Origin: Tetraselmis striata
Lineage: Eukaryota > Chlorophyta > Chlorodendrophyceae > Chlorodendrales > Chlorodendraceae
NCBI GenBank assembly: GCA_006384855.1
Contig: VCJN01003561.1
Coordinates: 186,001-250,000 of the forward strand
Direction of reading: 5' to 3'
Length of the DNA: 64,000 bases
Under the pieces are notes generated by a model. It had not been told where the DNA came from, ran no database searches, and saw only the letters and a list, made by a program, of their open reading frames with translations. Below, in pieces: positions 1-13,600 of this stretch. Positions within the stretch are counted from its first letter, which is position 1; each line of letters opens with the position of its first letter. The translations under genes and the position numbers were made by a program.

Positions 1-2890
1 AAAGAAATTCTCAATCAGACGCCAAGACCATTCGTGTTGCATGTGTTGTTTTCGGACCTTCGTTTTTTATTGAAATTAATTGTTCATCAACAGATGACGA
101 CTGAACATAACGCGATAACGCATCAGGGTTGTTTTAGGTCACAAACCTACCGCTGTTGAATATAGACTCCGCTAGCAAAAAGGGGAGGGGGCAATGACTT
201 ATCTGTATCGATCTTTAGTTGTATCGCACATACATCGTGATAGTACCGTAGTCAGCATCACTATGATTACCTGTACTGCGCGCGCTGACATGTATATGCA
301 ATTGCGCGGGCCCAGTGCTATACAATAGAATACGACCATTTTGATTGTATATGTATATAGTATCACAAGCAGACGACAGCTTTCCATCTGGAAAAGCCGT
401 AATTATTATGGTACCATACTTCATGGATACGCCGATGTGGCTGCACTTTTTGTATCGCATGATGAGTTCCTACAACATGATGCGGATAATCATCCAGCTA
501 GAATTCCATCAACTGCAAATCAAACATTGCTTTATGTTGTTTAAGGGGGACGAGAGAATGACGTAGTGTGACAGTTGTATCGGGGTACAAGCACATGAAG
601 CTTTGCCCCCCTTCCCCTCGCCGAAGCGCTATTCCGGAGTAATTTTAACAATTAATTTCCGGACATCGTACTGCATTATGGGCGACGTTCTACTCGTGCA
701 GTAGGGATTGTATAAATGTACGACGACTGCTTTAGTCGCTAGTGCTCATATATACCGCGCGCGCCGCGGATCGTCCCAAAAGCTCTAGCGAGATATTGCC
801 CCCAGTTTCAACACGCCCTAAGTTTCAATACGCTATGTATTCTCCGCATCAACTCGTCGTCAGGCCATGCATGTGCCTGCCCACTATGGCTCAAACTGTT
901 CGTTTGATCAAGGGCGCATATCGGCAACCCTAGCGGCATCGGTGGTGGGCCAGCAACGCACTCGTTGTTAAAGGGTGGAGATGTCGAAACGATAAGTGAG
1001 TCTAGAAGAAAAGCGCACGAAGACTTTCCGCCGCCGAGACATCACGCATCCATCATGATACGACCATGGCGTAGTAGTGCGGCGCCGCAGACCCCCATTG
1101 TTAGCCGTGGCCCGCGCCAGCCAAGCAAGGGAGGGCGTTGCTGTTGCTGGCGGCCGGCAGCATCGAGCACATGCAGCCGCTGAGAATCATACTCAGATGG
1201 TACCACGTGATGTAGTTCCCAACAAGAAGGACGTCGTTATTATTGGCAACGCGGGAAACGTCGGGGGGCGTGTCCGACCTTTGCAACGTGCATGATTGCA
1301 GGAAGCCCAAGTGCATCTTCTCGTGGAAGGCGCATGTCAACATGAAGCCATCGGAGCCATTCACTCCAGATGATGAGGTTTCATGCAAGTGCGTGTGACT
1401 GTTCACTTGTGCCCATCCCCGTCCCCTCTCTGTTGCTATTGACTATGAATATTGCAGTTGAGTATACAATATGTATGTCATTTACATGGTTTTGGCCTCT
1501 CACACACTGCATGATGCCATGGCATCATCCGCATATGTTAATGGCATGCAACTCCTTGATGAAGACCACCACATGTACAACGCCTTTGTGTGTGATAGCG
1601 GCCTCACTTGTGACCATGCCATGGAGACGGGGTTCTATATCACTCGCAACAAGCGACGCAAGACTTGTCATGGGAACGCAGGGATCGATGTGGAGCCTAC
1701 GCTATGTGCAATGTGTTCATGCGCATCGGGTGACTTAGCATGAGCCTTTGTTGATCGGCATTTATCAGACGTATTCAAGACGATGTTGTCCATGTGCCAG
1801 ATGCATGGCATGACACCAATGAGATGTAATATGCCAAAGGCTACAAGAGTTCGGGCAAGGAGAAGTAGCATGCGCTCGATGTGGAGCGAAGGCGCAGAGG
1901 GACAATAGCGAGTGTGCGGCGTGCAGCAAAAGCCAGCAAGGCAGCAGCCAGCAACCAGCGGCGTGCACCAACTAGCTAGCAAGCAGCAGCCACATGCCAG
2001 TAGCAACTAGCCGTGACAGCTTTGTATGGATGGTGGAAGCCGGGAGGGTCATGGGCCAGTCATAGACCTTTGTAATCACAGCATGTGGTTTGTGCTTCTT
2101 ACATTATTTGCTGCGAGCTGCAATGTGCATGCACAGCAACTAGCTGCAACTCTGCTGCTCCGCAACTCTGCTGCTGCACAACTCTACATGCAATTGTGAC
2201 TGTTTTCCCCCCGAAAGTGCTCATTGCAGTACTTTACACTTAACATCATCCATAAACAAAACTTCTGGAGAAAGGGCCGGGGGGGGGGGTTGAGGGGGGG
2301 GGGCGGGAATCCGCGAGTTGGGCGGGGGAGGGCGGGGGGGGGGGGGGGGGGGGGTCGTCCCTAATACTAAAACAGCGATACAATTCAGTGCCCCTATTTT
2401 ATTCGCTACTGTCCTGTCCCCGCGGGGCGGGGGCGAAAAAGCATGCAAGCAAATGCGTCCGCCTGCGCGTGCGGCTTGTCGCCCGCCGCCCCGCCGTCGC
2501 AATATCGTCGGCGCGGAAGATACTCATCACGGCACTAACCCGCACGCGCGTAGACTATCAGGCGCGCCGGCTCGCAGCTCGGCGATCGCTGATCCTGCGC
2601 GCGACGCGCCCTTTGCTTCGTCCGCGGACTCTCGCTGCCCCCCCCCCCCCCCCCCCAAAGCTGCGCCCCCGTACTGTCTGCGAAGACGTCGGCCGGCCAC
2701 CTAGCGCTCCACCATCTGCCCGCCCCCCCCTCCCACCCCTCTCCCCCCCCTCTCCCCCCCCTCTCCCCCCTCCCCCCTCCCCAACCCCAGCCACTTCCCT
2801 CCCCCCCCCCCCCCCCCTGAGCGCCCCTTATTCCCCCTCCAGGCATCAAACCCATCAGGGGCCCGCGCATTTCGCAGCCGAGCCAGGCGA
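1..2890. other. No supported gene
   Basis: Only short open frames with no recognisable domain and no consistent splice structure are seen on either strand. From about 2279 to 2354 the plus strand is almost pure G, and from about 2637 to 2815 it is C-rich; the long proline- or glycine-rich open frames here are products of these tracts. Confidence 0.5.
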
Positions 2891-3583
2891 GCGTGGCACA
2901 CGCGGCATGTGCTCGCACAGGTGTGCGCCATTGGCAGCGAGCTGGACAGCGGCTCCAGCCCAGACACCAATGTCAGCGTCAGTGTCATCGTCGGCATCAG
3001 CGCGTCGTGCGGCACATTTCCCACGGCGGTGGAGGCCTGCTGGGGGCGCCAGGCGCCTTGGCGCCCCGCAGCGCAGCAGGGGGACGCCCCGCAGCGCAGC
3101 AGGACAGCGTGCGACGGCCTGGAATGCGTCGTCCGCAGGGCTGCCGCCGAGCACAGCCGCGGGTAGACCACTCACGGGCCCATCGGTACCGCATCGGTGA
3201 GGCTCCCTGCTTGGCCCCGACCTGCGACCCCTCTCCCGAGAACACCGCGGCCCTTTGACTATTCACTACGGGTTCCTGTTGTTCCTTCCGGGAGGAGCGC
3301 AGACGTGTGTAGAACGGCCCGTAAGGACTCTGGCTCAGGGTGTAGTGCAGGACATCATCACAATGTAAGAATTAGTACAATCATCCCACATGTTCACTGC
3401 ATTCAATCCTTTTTCAAATGTGGTACAGCTTATAAAAGTGCTGTCAGCATACATATATGTGTGTGTGTATTCTCTTCACATTGCGATCGAAGCCTCTTTC
3501 AGTCTCCCGCTCCATCCGCAACCGCCGCCTAGAACCCACACCGGCGTAGAATTCCGTCCACTGCCCCCTCCTCTTAATCCTGA
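2891..3583. other. GC-rich stretch upstream of the SulP gene, possible 5' exon or UTR
   Basis: Open frames run on both strands but none is recognisable. The first SulP exon I can place has no ATG in its open frame, which begins just after a TGA at 3581-3583. The true start is therefore probably in an upstream exon, and this stretch is the nearest candidate. I could not find a frame-consistent splice pair. Confidence 0.25.
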
Positions 3584-3592
3584 CGTCCACAT

Positions 3593-5521
3593 TTGGCGTC
3601 CCGCTGTCCGGCCAGGTGGCAGCTGGGTGGCGCCGGAGTGCCACCCGCCAGTGCGGCCTCGGAACGGAGCGGAGGGGGGCCTGAGGGCGCGGGCAGCCTG
3701 CCGGTGTGCCCGCCCGACGCGGCGGCGTTCGGGCGCGAGCTCGCCGTGGGCGCGACCGTTGCATTCGGGGGCCTCGTCTTCGCCATCTCCTTTGCGACGC
3801 TGGTGTTCTCAGGGCCGGACGCCCCGGAGGTGCCTCCCCTCCCTCCCCAAGGCAATTCCCTTCCCCAACCGGGTGTGGCTAGGGGATGCCGAGTGACGTG
3901 TCATGCGTCACCCGAGGCCTCGTACACTTTAGCCGCTCACTGCGCACCCACAGCGCAAGTTGGCCCCGCGCAGTGGATACCATCGGGCGGAAGACGAATC
4001 TCACATGTTCATTTGTGATGTGTGCGGCGGGCTATGCTCGAGGACTGTGCCATACGGCCGTGCATCGCTCCTCCGCCTCTGCCTCTCTCTCCCGTTGCAT
4101 ATGCTGGAAAGGGTGTACGCGCCTGGCCTGGAAGGGGTGCAATCTTAGTGCGGCTGGAGGGCGTCACGTGACCCCGACAAGCAGACTCCTCGCTTACACT
4201 CTACACTCTCTGCACTCATTATATATCTATATCTGTATCTATGTGTATATACAGGATGTTTAGAGCATACACATACTTTGTAAATATATGTGCATATACA
4301 CATATCTACACGTATATGTCTGCACATATATATACAATCTACACACATATATGCATATATGCATATATATATATATACACACACCCACACACACAAGTAC
4401 ACACACACATATGTATGCACACACACATACTCCCATCCCTCCTGCATCAGCGAGTCTTACTTGATGCCCCATTGGCATTGTCTTTGTCTGTTATGCCGCC
4501 ATGCGCGCTGTGACCGCACCGCCGAGCGTGCGCCTGATGACCGCGCGGTGGGGCGCCTCCTCAGGGCGCACTGGCGGCCGGGACAAGCTTCATCATGTTC
4601 AGCGGCATGGTCGGCGCGTGCGGGATTGCGCTCCGCAGCTCCCTGCCGGCCATTGCGGAGATCCAGGATGGGCCGTCGGCCATCTTTGCCCTCATCGCCG
4701 CCGCGGTGTACGCCACGGAGGGCATCGAGGAGGACGCCAAGCTGCCCACCGTGGAGGCGGCCATCCTGCTGACCAGCACCGCCACGGGGACGCTCATGAT
4801 GGCGCTCGGCAGCGCCAAGCTCGGCAACATCGTGCGGCTGCTGCCCTCCCCGGTCACGGGCGGCTTCCTCGCTGGCACCGGATGGGTGCTCACCACTGGC
4901 AGCTTCAAGGTGATCCCCCCCCCCCCCCCCCCCCCCCCCGCCGCCATCCCCTCCCTCAGAATTATGCCTAACCGTTTCTGATTTTGTGGCCCCACGATCC
5001 TAATTCACTGTTACGTAGACAAGCACTCTTCTCACCCGGAAATCCGCGCAGTCAGAAGTTCCGCTGGGAGTGGCAGGTTGCATGCTTCAGGGAGCGACAA
5101 GCACCCTGGGCGCAGCCGTGGCCACAGCCGATCGACCACAGCCGTCCCCAATATCCGGCTCCTGGCAAAAATACAGCAGCCATCAATCGACAGGCTGCTG
5201 CAGCTACTACACGCTCGTTCTATAGTGAATCTTAGGCCACGACGCTTCCCCCCGCCGCCGCGCCCGCAGTCGAAGCGTCGGCCACTAGATAAGGGAGTGA
5301 ACAACAAGAGAGTTACACAATGGAGCAAAAGGCAATTCCCTCACGGGGGCCAGCAATGCTGGCTGCTGATTACCAGATCTGCCATGATGGGGCCCCGGGC
5401 CCGCCTGGCAGACTCTAGATAGGTATTAGCGCCGACGGAGCCCACACTTTCTCACCCTCGAGAAGGGCTCAGCAGCCTGCCAGATTGGGATGCGGTGATG
5501 CTTTCGAGCCACTGGCTGCTA

Positions 5522-5554
<33 letters not shown>

Positions 5555-7907
5555 CACTCTTCTAACCCGCCGCGCCCCTCCGTGTCTCGCAGGTTTTGAC
5601 AGGGCTCGCGGCCGAGCCCAGCGCGGTGGCCGCGGCGCTCCAGAGCCCAGAGCTCCTCACTGTCATCCTCCCCGGGGCGGCGCTAGGGCTGGCGCTGGCC
5701 GTTGGCAACCGCCGCATTGGCAAGTTCTGGGTGGTGCCGTCCTTCCTCCTTGGCGGCTCGCTGCTCTACTTCCTGGGCCTGCAGGTCTTGCTGGGCATGA
5801 GCCCCGAGGCGGCGCTACAGGCCGGCTTCCTCCTTGGCCCCTTCGACCCCTCCGTGTCCGCGGCGGGCTACTCCCCGCTGCTCTTGGACCCCGAGACGCT
5901 GGCGAGGGTGAGGTGGGACGTGGTGCTCGACCAGGGGCCGAGGGCCGCAACCGTGTTCGGCCTCAGCACGCTGGGCCTGCTGCTCATCACCAGCGCCGTA
6001 GAGATCTCCACGGGCCTCGAGGGTGACGCCAACGAGGAACTCAAGGCCGCGGGGTTGGCGAACCTGCTCGGCGGCCTGGGCGGCGGCGTCATGTCCTACC
6101 ACTCCCTGTCATCCACCCAGATCGCCAACAGCATGGGCGCCCGCAGCCGCCTCCCGGGCCTCGTCTGCGCCTTGGCGTACGCGGCCGCGCTCCTCACGGG
6201 CCCCGGCCCCCTCGCCTACATCCCCTCCTCCCTCATCGGCGGCCTCCTCCTCTTCATCGGACTCTCCTTCCTGTACGAGTGGCTCGTGGAGGGCTGGGAC
6301 AATCTTCCCCACTCCGAGTACGCCGTCGTCGTCCTCATCTTCGTCACAGTCGCGCTGCAGGGCTACCTCGCCGGGGTGGTCGTCGGCATCCTCGCCGCGG
6401 CCGCCGTGTTTGTCGCCGATTACAGCCGGGTCCCTGTCGTTCGCAGCCGGCTGCAGGTCCGCCCCTCATCCACCTCCCTCACCCTGCCCCCTCCGTGACT
6501 TGTTTTTGGGGCTCAGACTGATGCCTGTGCGCAACCCGGGCGCAGGTGGGCGGTGACGGCGGCATCCGCTCGTCGACAATCCGCTCCCGGGCCGAGGTGG
6601 AGGTACTCGCTCGGCTCGGGCACGTTGTGTACGCCGCCAAGTTGCAAGGCTTCCTCTTCTTCGCCACCGCGTACAAGGTGCTGGAGGAGATCCGGGGTCA
6701 GCACGCGGCCGGCAAGGCCCGCGGCAGCCCGCTGGCGTACGTCCTGCTCGACTTCCAGGGCGTCGTGGGGGTGGACGGATCCGCCATCTCCGTCTTCGAG
6801 AAGCTTCGGAGGTTTGGCGCGCGGGAGGGCATCACGCTGGTGCTCTCCGATGTCGACAGGCCGGAGCTCCGCCGCGTGGTCACAATTACCCTCTACGGCG
6901 AGGGGCGGCCCACGTTTGCCTTCGTCAACCGCGCGGACGACCGCGCCCTGGGGAAGCTCAACTCCACGGGAGGCATCGTCGCATCGGACGATGCGGCGCA
7001 GGTGGTCCAAGCCCAGGACCTCAACGCGGCCCTGGCGTTCGTGGAGGACAGGATGGTGCAGGGGGCGTGGATTGAAATGATGGATCAATGGTGCGGGGAG
7101 GAGGGCCAGGGCGGCGCCCAGGGCACGTCTGGCAGCGGGGCTTGGGTCGGTCAAGGCCCAAACCTTCCGATGAACGCGGGAGTCTACAGGTGAGGCAAAT
7201 CGTAGAATATGGGGATGCAGTACCAATAACGGATGCCATCTATCGCCGCCGGCTGATCCGAGCCTACGAAGGTCGACGGAGCTGTTTGAATTCGACCAAG
7301 CCTTGAGACTCGCTTCTACTGACCCCTCCCTATTTGCCCTGTCACCCTCTCCTCTCGACCCGCACCGGATGCCTGCAGGCTCGAAACACAAGAAGAGGCC
7401 GGCTTTTCGACGTTCGACGAAGTAGTGGCAGCAGTGTGCAACACCGTGGAGGAGGAGAAGGTGTTCAGCGCGGCTTGGAAGCCGGTGGCTTACGAGCAGG
7501 GCGAGGTGCTGTGCGAGCGCGGGGAGCCGGCGGACCGCATCTTCTGGGTCGACGAGGGCGCTGTTCTGCGCATCGACTTCCGGCCAGGCGACCTCCCGGA
7601 CGGGTCTCCGGGCCAGGAGGCAGGAGCGTCGGGCAACCGCGACCCCACCGGTCTATCCGTCAAGTTCACGCAGGATTTCATGGGCGCAGTGGGCTTCTAC
7701 CGCCAAGGGGGGGTCGGCAAGGTCCGTTTTGGCCGAATCGTCGTGGAGCGGAGCGGCAAAGGCTACGTCCTAGGGGAGGCGGACGTCGCGGCCATGGAGG
7801 CGGAACACCCGGCGGTGGCGATGAAGCTCCACCGCGTGATGGCGGGCACGCTGGCAAACCAGGTCGTCTCGCGAAACACCCTCATCACGCAGTACACCGT
7901 CCGGTGA
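3593..7907 (+). CDS. SulP-family anion transporter with STAS and cNMP-binding-like domains
   Basis: Predicted membrane anion transporter (sulfate or bicarbonate type; substrate not readable). Five exons join in phase: about 3593-3829, 4565-4909, 5593-6456, 6546-7189 and 7379-7907, giving about 870 residues. Exon 1 has a transmembrane helix ending in VFSGPDAPE, matching the SulP motif FSGPLAP. Exons 2 and 3 hold the remaining helices, including the SulP-like segments GNRRIGKFWVVPSFLLGG and GDANEELKAAGLANLLGG. Exon 4 is a cytosolic STAS domain, with the core LDFQGVVGVDGSA. Exon 5 resembles a cyclic-nucleotide-binding fold (EQGEVLCERGEPADRIFWVD). This SulP-STAS-cNMP order resembles bacterial and cyanobacterial proteins more than animal SLC26. 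The 5' end is unresolved because the first exon has no in-frame ATG. TGTAA follows the stop by about 30 bases. Family assignment is firm; substrate and exon 1 start are not. Confidence 0.85.
4201..4430. repeat. AT/AC microsatellite in SulP intron 1
   Basis: Degenerate TA and CA dinucleotide runs (tatatac, cacacac) lie in the intron between SulP exons 1 and 2. They give several spurious open frames. Confidence 0.85.
5529..5555. repeat. (CT)n microsatellite next to the SulP exon 3 acceptor
   Basis: About eleven CT units lie some 40 bases before the exon 3 acceptor at 5592. They may serve as part of an extended polypyrimidine tract. Confidence 0.85.
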
Positions 7908-7937
7908 TCGCAGCTATAAGAGCAGCTCATGGACAAC

Positions 7938-7942
7938 TGTAA
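7938..7942 (+). promoter_or_regulatory. TGTAA poly(A) signal of the SulP gene
   Basis: TGTAA, the polyadenylation signal known from chlorophyte algae, lies 31 bases past the stop codon. Signal identity is inferred from position and motif. Confidence 0.5.
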
Positions 7943-10626
7943 TACCACAGCAAGGTCGCCCTCTTTTTTAATATAAACGCCAGTCGCACATTGTGCCGAT
8001 ATGATGTATTTCTATGAAGAGCGATGCTCGACGGCTCAGGTTTGTAGAACAGGGCAGTTGGCACAATATCGTTCGTGGATCCCCGCAGTCAGTGACACCT
8101 AGTCAACTAGCATAATATATAAAAGGCAGGCAGTACACTGATGAGTCGGCGATTGTCAAAGTTCGACCACGTGAGCACATCATGTGGCCGCAGCCCGCAT
8201 TCGGCAGGCGAGTGCAATCTGTATATGATGACTTTGCTGGCAACTGTTAAAAATCGTCACGTAAAGTGTGAATTTGCCGTATATCTAGTTTTATGCGTAC
8301 TCTCCTTCTGCTCAATACATAGAGTTCTGATTGGTACTGCATACATACTGTGTCTGGCTAGGCAAAGACTAGCAAAACTGTACGATTAACATCAATCGGC
8401 GGGCTGCTATCCTTTGCACAATTCCAGGAACCTATTGACGACCAGCCATTATAGTATTTGTCCCAGTGCACACCTAAGGTAGCAGGAGGCCGGGCAGGGG
8501 TCCGCTCAGCCCTGGGTTGGTGCAGCATGCATGCGGACAACATTGGCAACGGCGGCTGAAGCGCCGCCTTGATTGAGATGACAGCCCACGCAAGTGGTTA
8601 GTCATACAAATATATCTTATAAGAGCTCGGCGCTTACACCGTAAGTAATGACCTATACAGGATCCGGTGCAACTACAGCATTTCCTGTAATGCTATCGAG
8701 GTGCGCGCTCGCAACTAGCAGGAACATCCGCATGCATATTGCATGCAAAGTACATGACAAGTAGCCAGATTTTCCCTGCAACTCACACCGGTACATGCAG
8801 ACTTTGCTGCATGACGTGCTGTGCACGTACTATAGATGACATTCATGCATTTACAAAGCGACAGAGCCAAAGAGAAAATGCGCAACCTTGTTGTGATATC
8901 GTGGACATGCCGCATTCAGTATCCGAGCATAATGCTTGACGGTGGATACCGATGGCACGTTGTGCTCACTGGCTATTGGTCGGAGTACAATTCCAGCCGA
9001 GGCACAGCCCGAGAATTGTTCAGCAAACGACCAAAGGATGAAGGCCCGCCCAGACATAAACGACTCAATGTCTTGTCCACTAAATATTGTCTGAGATAGA
9101 GTTTTTTCGCACATGGGAGGGTGCGGCCAGGCGCCCAGAAACGCAACTCATCTTCTGTCATGAGAACTACCGGCTGATCCGCCGAACCAGGGCTCCCGAC
9201 GATGATGTTAGTATGATATGCGGGAGTATGTTTGGAAAACGTGTACTTGGGCTAGGTAGGCGCTACTGCATAATATACCAATGTGTGATAAGCAGTAGCA
9301 CTGATGACGACGCTACTGATGACGAGGAGCCATCGACGGCGGTGATGCGCGCGCGGAGATCTCATCGTCAGTCGGGAAAGACGACTACGACGCGGCGAAT
9401 AACGATCTGCCACCGGCAAATGCCTTTGCAAATGGCACCGGCACATGTGTCGGCACACTTTTTTGGAAAGGTGTAAAACATGCTCTTTGGGCGGTGCTTT
9501 GTATACATGCCACTGAATACAGTCACCATCGCCGCCCGTCATTGTCACACGCCCCGCGCGCGATGACGGGCGGTGCGTGGCGGCCGGAAATGCAGCTTTG
9601 CCACGAGAAGCGTCCGATCGAGAATTCCGTTTATTTTTCGTCAGTACAGTCGAAACGTTTTTGGAGAGCTGTACAAGTCAGAAGCTTTCTTATTGGAGCA
9701 CTGTACAGTTAATCCCGGCTCGCACGCGCAGTGGTTCGTCGCGACGACATCGTCGATCGTCCGCCCGCGCTGCTCATCAACCGCCGCTGCCCGCCTCGCA
9801 ACTCGCGCGCATGCGGCGGCAGCCTTGCGCCTGGGTGGGTCTTGCGCTGATACAACAGTGACGAATGACGGGTCGTGACCAAACTCTAGCACGCATAAGC
9901 AATCGGCGCCTGTATGCAATCTGTCGCCAGGTGTAACATGCTCCTCTACTGCATCATTCTCGCTCGCTGCGTTAGTAAGACGACATTCGCGGCGCCTCAG
10001 TTCCCAGGCTGGCGAACTCGCAACCCGCGCTTTTTGCGTGATTCGTCAACGTGGTTAAAAGTGCTCGCAAGTGCGCGGGGTCGACAATTACGCTGACGAC
10101 TACGCATCACCGCCAGCGATGATGATGCTACTATTTTTTCTGAAGCGCACGTCGCGTTCGCTGCTCGTGACACGCTTCTAGCACTATAACTGTAATGACG
10201 TATGTGGCGGGGAGACGGACGAAACGATTTCAGCTAATTTATAGATACACCTCCCCATCATCTCGGCACCAGCAACAGCGAATATCAGAGCATATGTCAA
10301 TATGTGGCGAGCATAGATGCGATGTGAGTCATCGCCAACGATGCTGTGACTGACGGCTGCAGTTGCCGGGGCAGTGCCGAGTCTCCCGGAGTAGCGTTTC
10401 TTTTACTTCCCTATCCCGAGAGAAGACGCCCCTTTTCTGCTTTATTGTTCTGTTGGGCGACTGGGGGGGGGGGGGGGGGGGGCAGAGGGAAGAAAGGGGG
10501 CGCAAGTCGTGTGCCTGTTGCAAGTCCTCGCCGATTGCCGGCACTGCCGACCCCCCCCCCCCCCCCCCCCCCCCCGCTCCGCCGACGCCAACGTATGCGG
10601 CTGCCGACACTCCGCTCCGCCGGTGC
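7943..10626. other. Intergenic, nothing recognised
   Basis: Mixed-composition DNA with short open frames only and no domain or repeat that I recognise. A G run (about 10465-10482) and a C run (about 10552-10575) lie just past the 3' end of the minus-strand coiled-coil gene. Confidence 0.5.
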
Positions 10627-13600
10627 TCACTTGATGCCGAGGCGCTTCAGAGTCGCCATCTGGCCGGCCTTGGCCTCCAGCTGCCGCACCACCCGCCCCA
10701 GCTCGGCGCATATGCCGTGCGTTGAGGTGGAGCTGGACTCGCTCAGCCCCGTCAGGCGCATCTGGCGAGTCAGCGCCTGCACAAGTGTGAGAGAGAAGGG
10801 CCAAAAAAGGTTTGAGAATGAAGGCAGCGAAATTTTCGGAGGGCCTCCGGAGCATAATGTCCGGCTTCGTCCGCAGAGCTTCCTCTGCCATGGAGCATAG
10901 TAGTGGGTCGAAATACTCGGCGTACTTGCCCTCGCTGACCGAAGGCGCTCGAGTAGTTTGCGACGGCGGCGCCTTTGGAGAGTACACAATGACGAAGGGA
11001 AAACGCTCTACCACCCCTACAAGCTTGGCCGCAATGCGATACGGGAATATACCGACGTGTAGTATGTGTTACTAAATCCCTGCAATTCAGTGCGGCGTTG
11101 GTGTACATTTTCCGTCCAACTGATTGTGTGGAATAGCTGGCAGGAAAGCGGCAGGCGATTGTGTACAGGTTCACGGGGAGCTTGTCCAGACCTGATACTC
11201 TTGGTAGAGCTCGCCGTAGTCCTGCTGCAAGGAGGCCAGAACCCCATGATCGGCGCGCTGCTCCACCTGCAGGCAGCTCAGGCCGGTCAGTGCCTAAGGG
11301 CGAGAGTAGCTACCCGAGAGTACACTGCAATGCGCCCAGCTCGAGCGTCGTAGGCGCCGGCACCAGTGTGGCGTGGCCGTCGTTCTGGGTGGCTCAGCGC
11401 GCTCACCACTGCGGACGGTGGCACGACGCCCGCCGGCACGACTGTCGCCATGGTATGCGCCCAGCCAGGCTGCGGCGGGAGCTCGCCGGCTGGACTGTGC
11501 GGCGGCTGCAGACGAGCATGGCCACCATCGACATGGCGGACTCGGCCAGCGCTGCTGCAGCGCGCCGCTTTGCAGGCGGGCTGCGGCGCCGGGCCGCCCC
11601 CGTCGCTACTCCTGTGGCACTTGCGTGCGGCAGCACGTCGAGCAGTCGCCAGGCAGGGAGAGGTGCTTCGGCAGGGACGACCCGGGCTTCTGACATAGCG
11701 GGGGCGTGGGCAGTAGCGTCACGCAATCGTGTCAGTCATACACATCAGCTCTGCCCGTTATGCGCTGCCTGGCGGTGTGACCGATGCCAGCGATTGAGCG
11801 CTCCTTGGCACCTCCTCGACTACCGGTATGATATGGATGGCGGTCCCACGTGGCCGTGAGGGAGCTAACCAAGAGCCTACAAAGCCCCGTTACCACCACA
11901 CAGGTGCTAGCTGAAGTCAGCACACAATTCTCAAGTATCTCGCAGAATCCTGAGCACTCCATACACCGAGAAACCAAATTACTAGATATGTCAGTGGTAT
12001 ATCGAAGGTGATTTTTCACAGGCCAGGGGATGTATTTCACCCAGAGGACAAATGAGCTCAATTACAGAGTGCCAGTAGCAATTAACCAATTTGATATGCA
12101 ATCAGACGCAATTCTCACTGCTAAGAATGTGGTATAGTAATACATACATGTTTTCACCTGTTGCGATTCCTGCCCAATTTTCCGCGCCGTCATGCATTTC
12201 TATCATACTGAAACCACTCGAAAGACACGCAGTACCGCTGCCACAGTCCTCGGACGTAGCAATATCTGGATGGGATGGAGAGGGCTCGAGCAGAGGGCCG
12301 CCATAATTGGGCTCGAGCTGCCACCGAACCTAAGGCTGCTGCAGCTGCAAGGACATGTTACCCCCAATTCCATATCCCCTGAGCGTCAGCCACCTACTCG
12401 CCTGCTATGGGATCCATGCCAAATAAAGCTCATCTCCCTTCCCCTCCTCCCGTGTGATGTGCCCGGCAGGGTTGCGCGTGGATGCCGGCACGCGTTCGGG
12501 GTAGATCTGGAGCACCCAGCACGCAGTGGTTGCCAGGGGTGAGGGGGGGCATAGTTGGTTGCCAGGCCAGCAGCGCACCCAGGCTGCATCGCGTTGGCGG
12601 CGCCTGCTCGCGTCCTCCCGCGGCCACGACATGCGCAGCGCCCTCCGCAGCCTACCCTGCAGGGCGGCTCCGCCCGGCAGCGGCCGGCCCCGCCGCCGGG
12701 CCTCCACACAGAGCGCTGCCGTGGGCTCCGGCTGGGCGGCGCCGTTGGCTCGGCCAACTGTGCGCTGCGGTGGCATCGCTCTGTGTGGTCACGAGGGGCC
12801 AGTGGGGTGATAATATGCTCAGACTCTGCCATTTCCGTCAGGATCCAACCCGCCGTACAAATAGGTTTGATAATGATTGGCAAATGCGCTGCGCTGGTGC
12901 CCGGCGAAGCAAAGCAATTGAACTTCCACTGCAAATGCTAACGCAGCTTCACGGGAAACATTTGTGAGAAAGCGCCTGCCCCCCGCCTTTCGCCGACCAA
13001 ACACCATACAAACAGACAACAAGTGTGTTCAAAAAGCGCCACTAGGCACTCGCCAATAGTCTCATGTTGGGTTCTTAGTGACGTGGCGGCTCCCGCACTG
13101 TCCTATTGCCCACTTGAGCTCTAAGACAGATAGCGAGAGAACGCCGTCGCTATCAATAATAACGCTCGCGCAGGCACCAGGTGCTGGCAACATCAGAGTA
13201 TTGGCTCTACCACTTCCTGAGGCTCCATGTGCCGGTGACTCTAAGTGAGTTCCCTAACAGGATGGATGAAGGCGCTGCCCAAAGCAGACCCCTCCCCTCC
13301 CCCCCTCCCCTTCTCCCCCCACCAACGGCCCTCGCACCTGCACCCTGCGCCCCCTGCCAGCCTTTAGGCGGCGGCCTTTGCAGCGTGTCCAGCGCGCTCT
13401 GCAGGCGCTGGTTGGCAACCCACAGCACCTGGCACCCGCAGAGCAACACAAGCTCAGGCCCCTCTCCGCACCCCCCTTGCAGTCATTGGCATGGCTGCCC
13501 CCCCCCCCCCCCCCCCCCCGCGGGTTGATCCCACTAGTCCCGTGGTACGCCAGGCGGTCGCTCTTGCACCGCACGCACACCTCGGCGCTGTCCTCCGCCT

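Noticed and set aside
2318-2918. Long proline- and glycine-rich open frames on both strands
   Set aside because: They are translations of G and C homopolymers, with no domain and no splice context.
11161-11859. Plus-strand 232-codon open frame inside the coiled-coil gene
   Set aside because: Its 5' part overlaps a phase-consistent minus-strand exon (11192-11293). No domain, start context or poly(A) signal supports a plus-strand gene.
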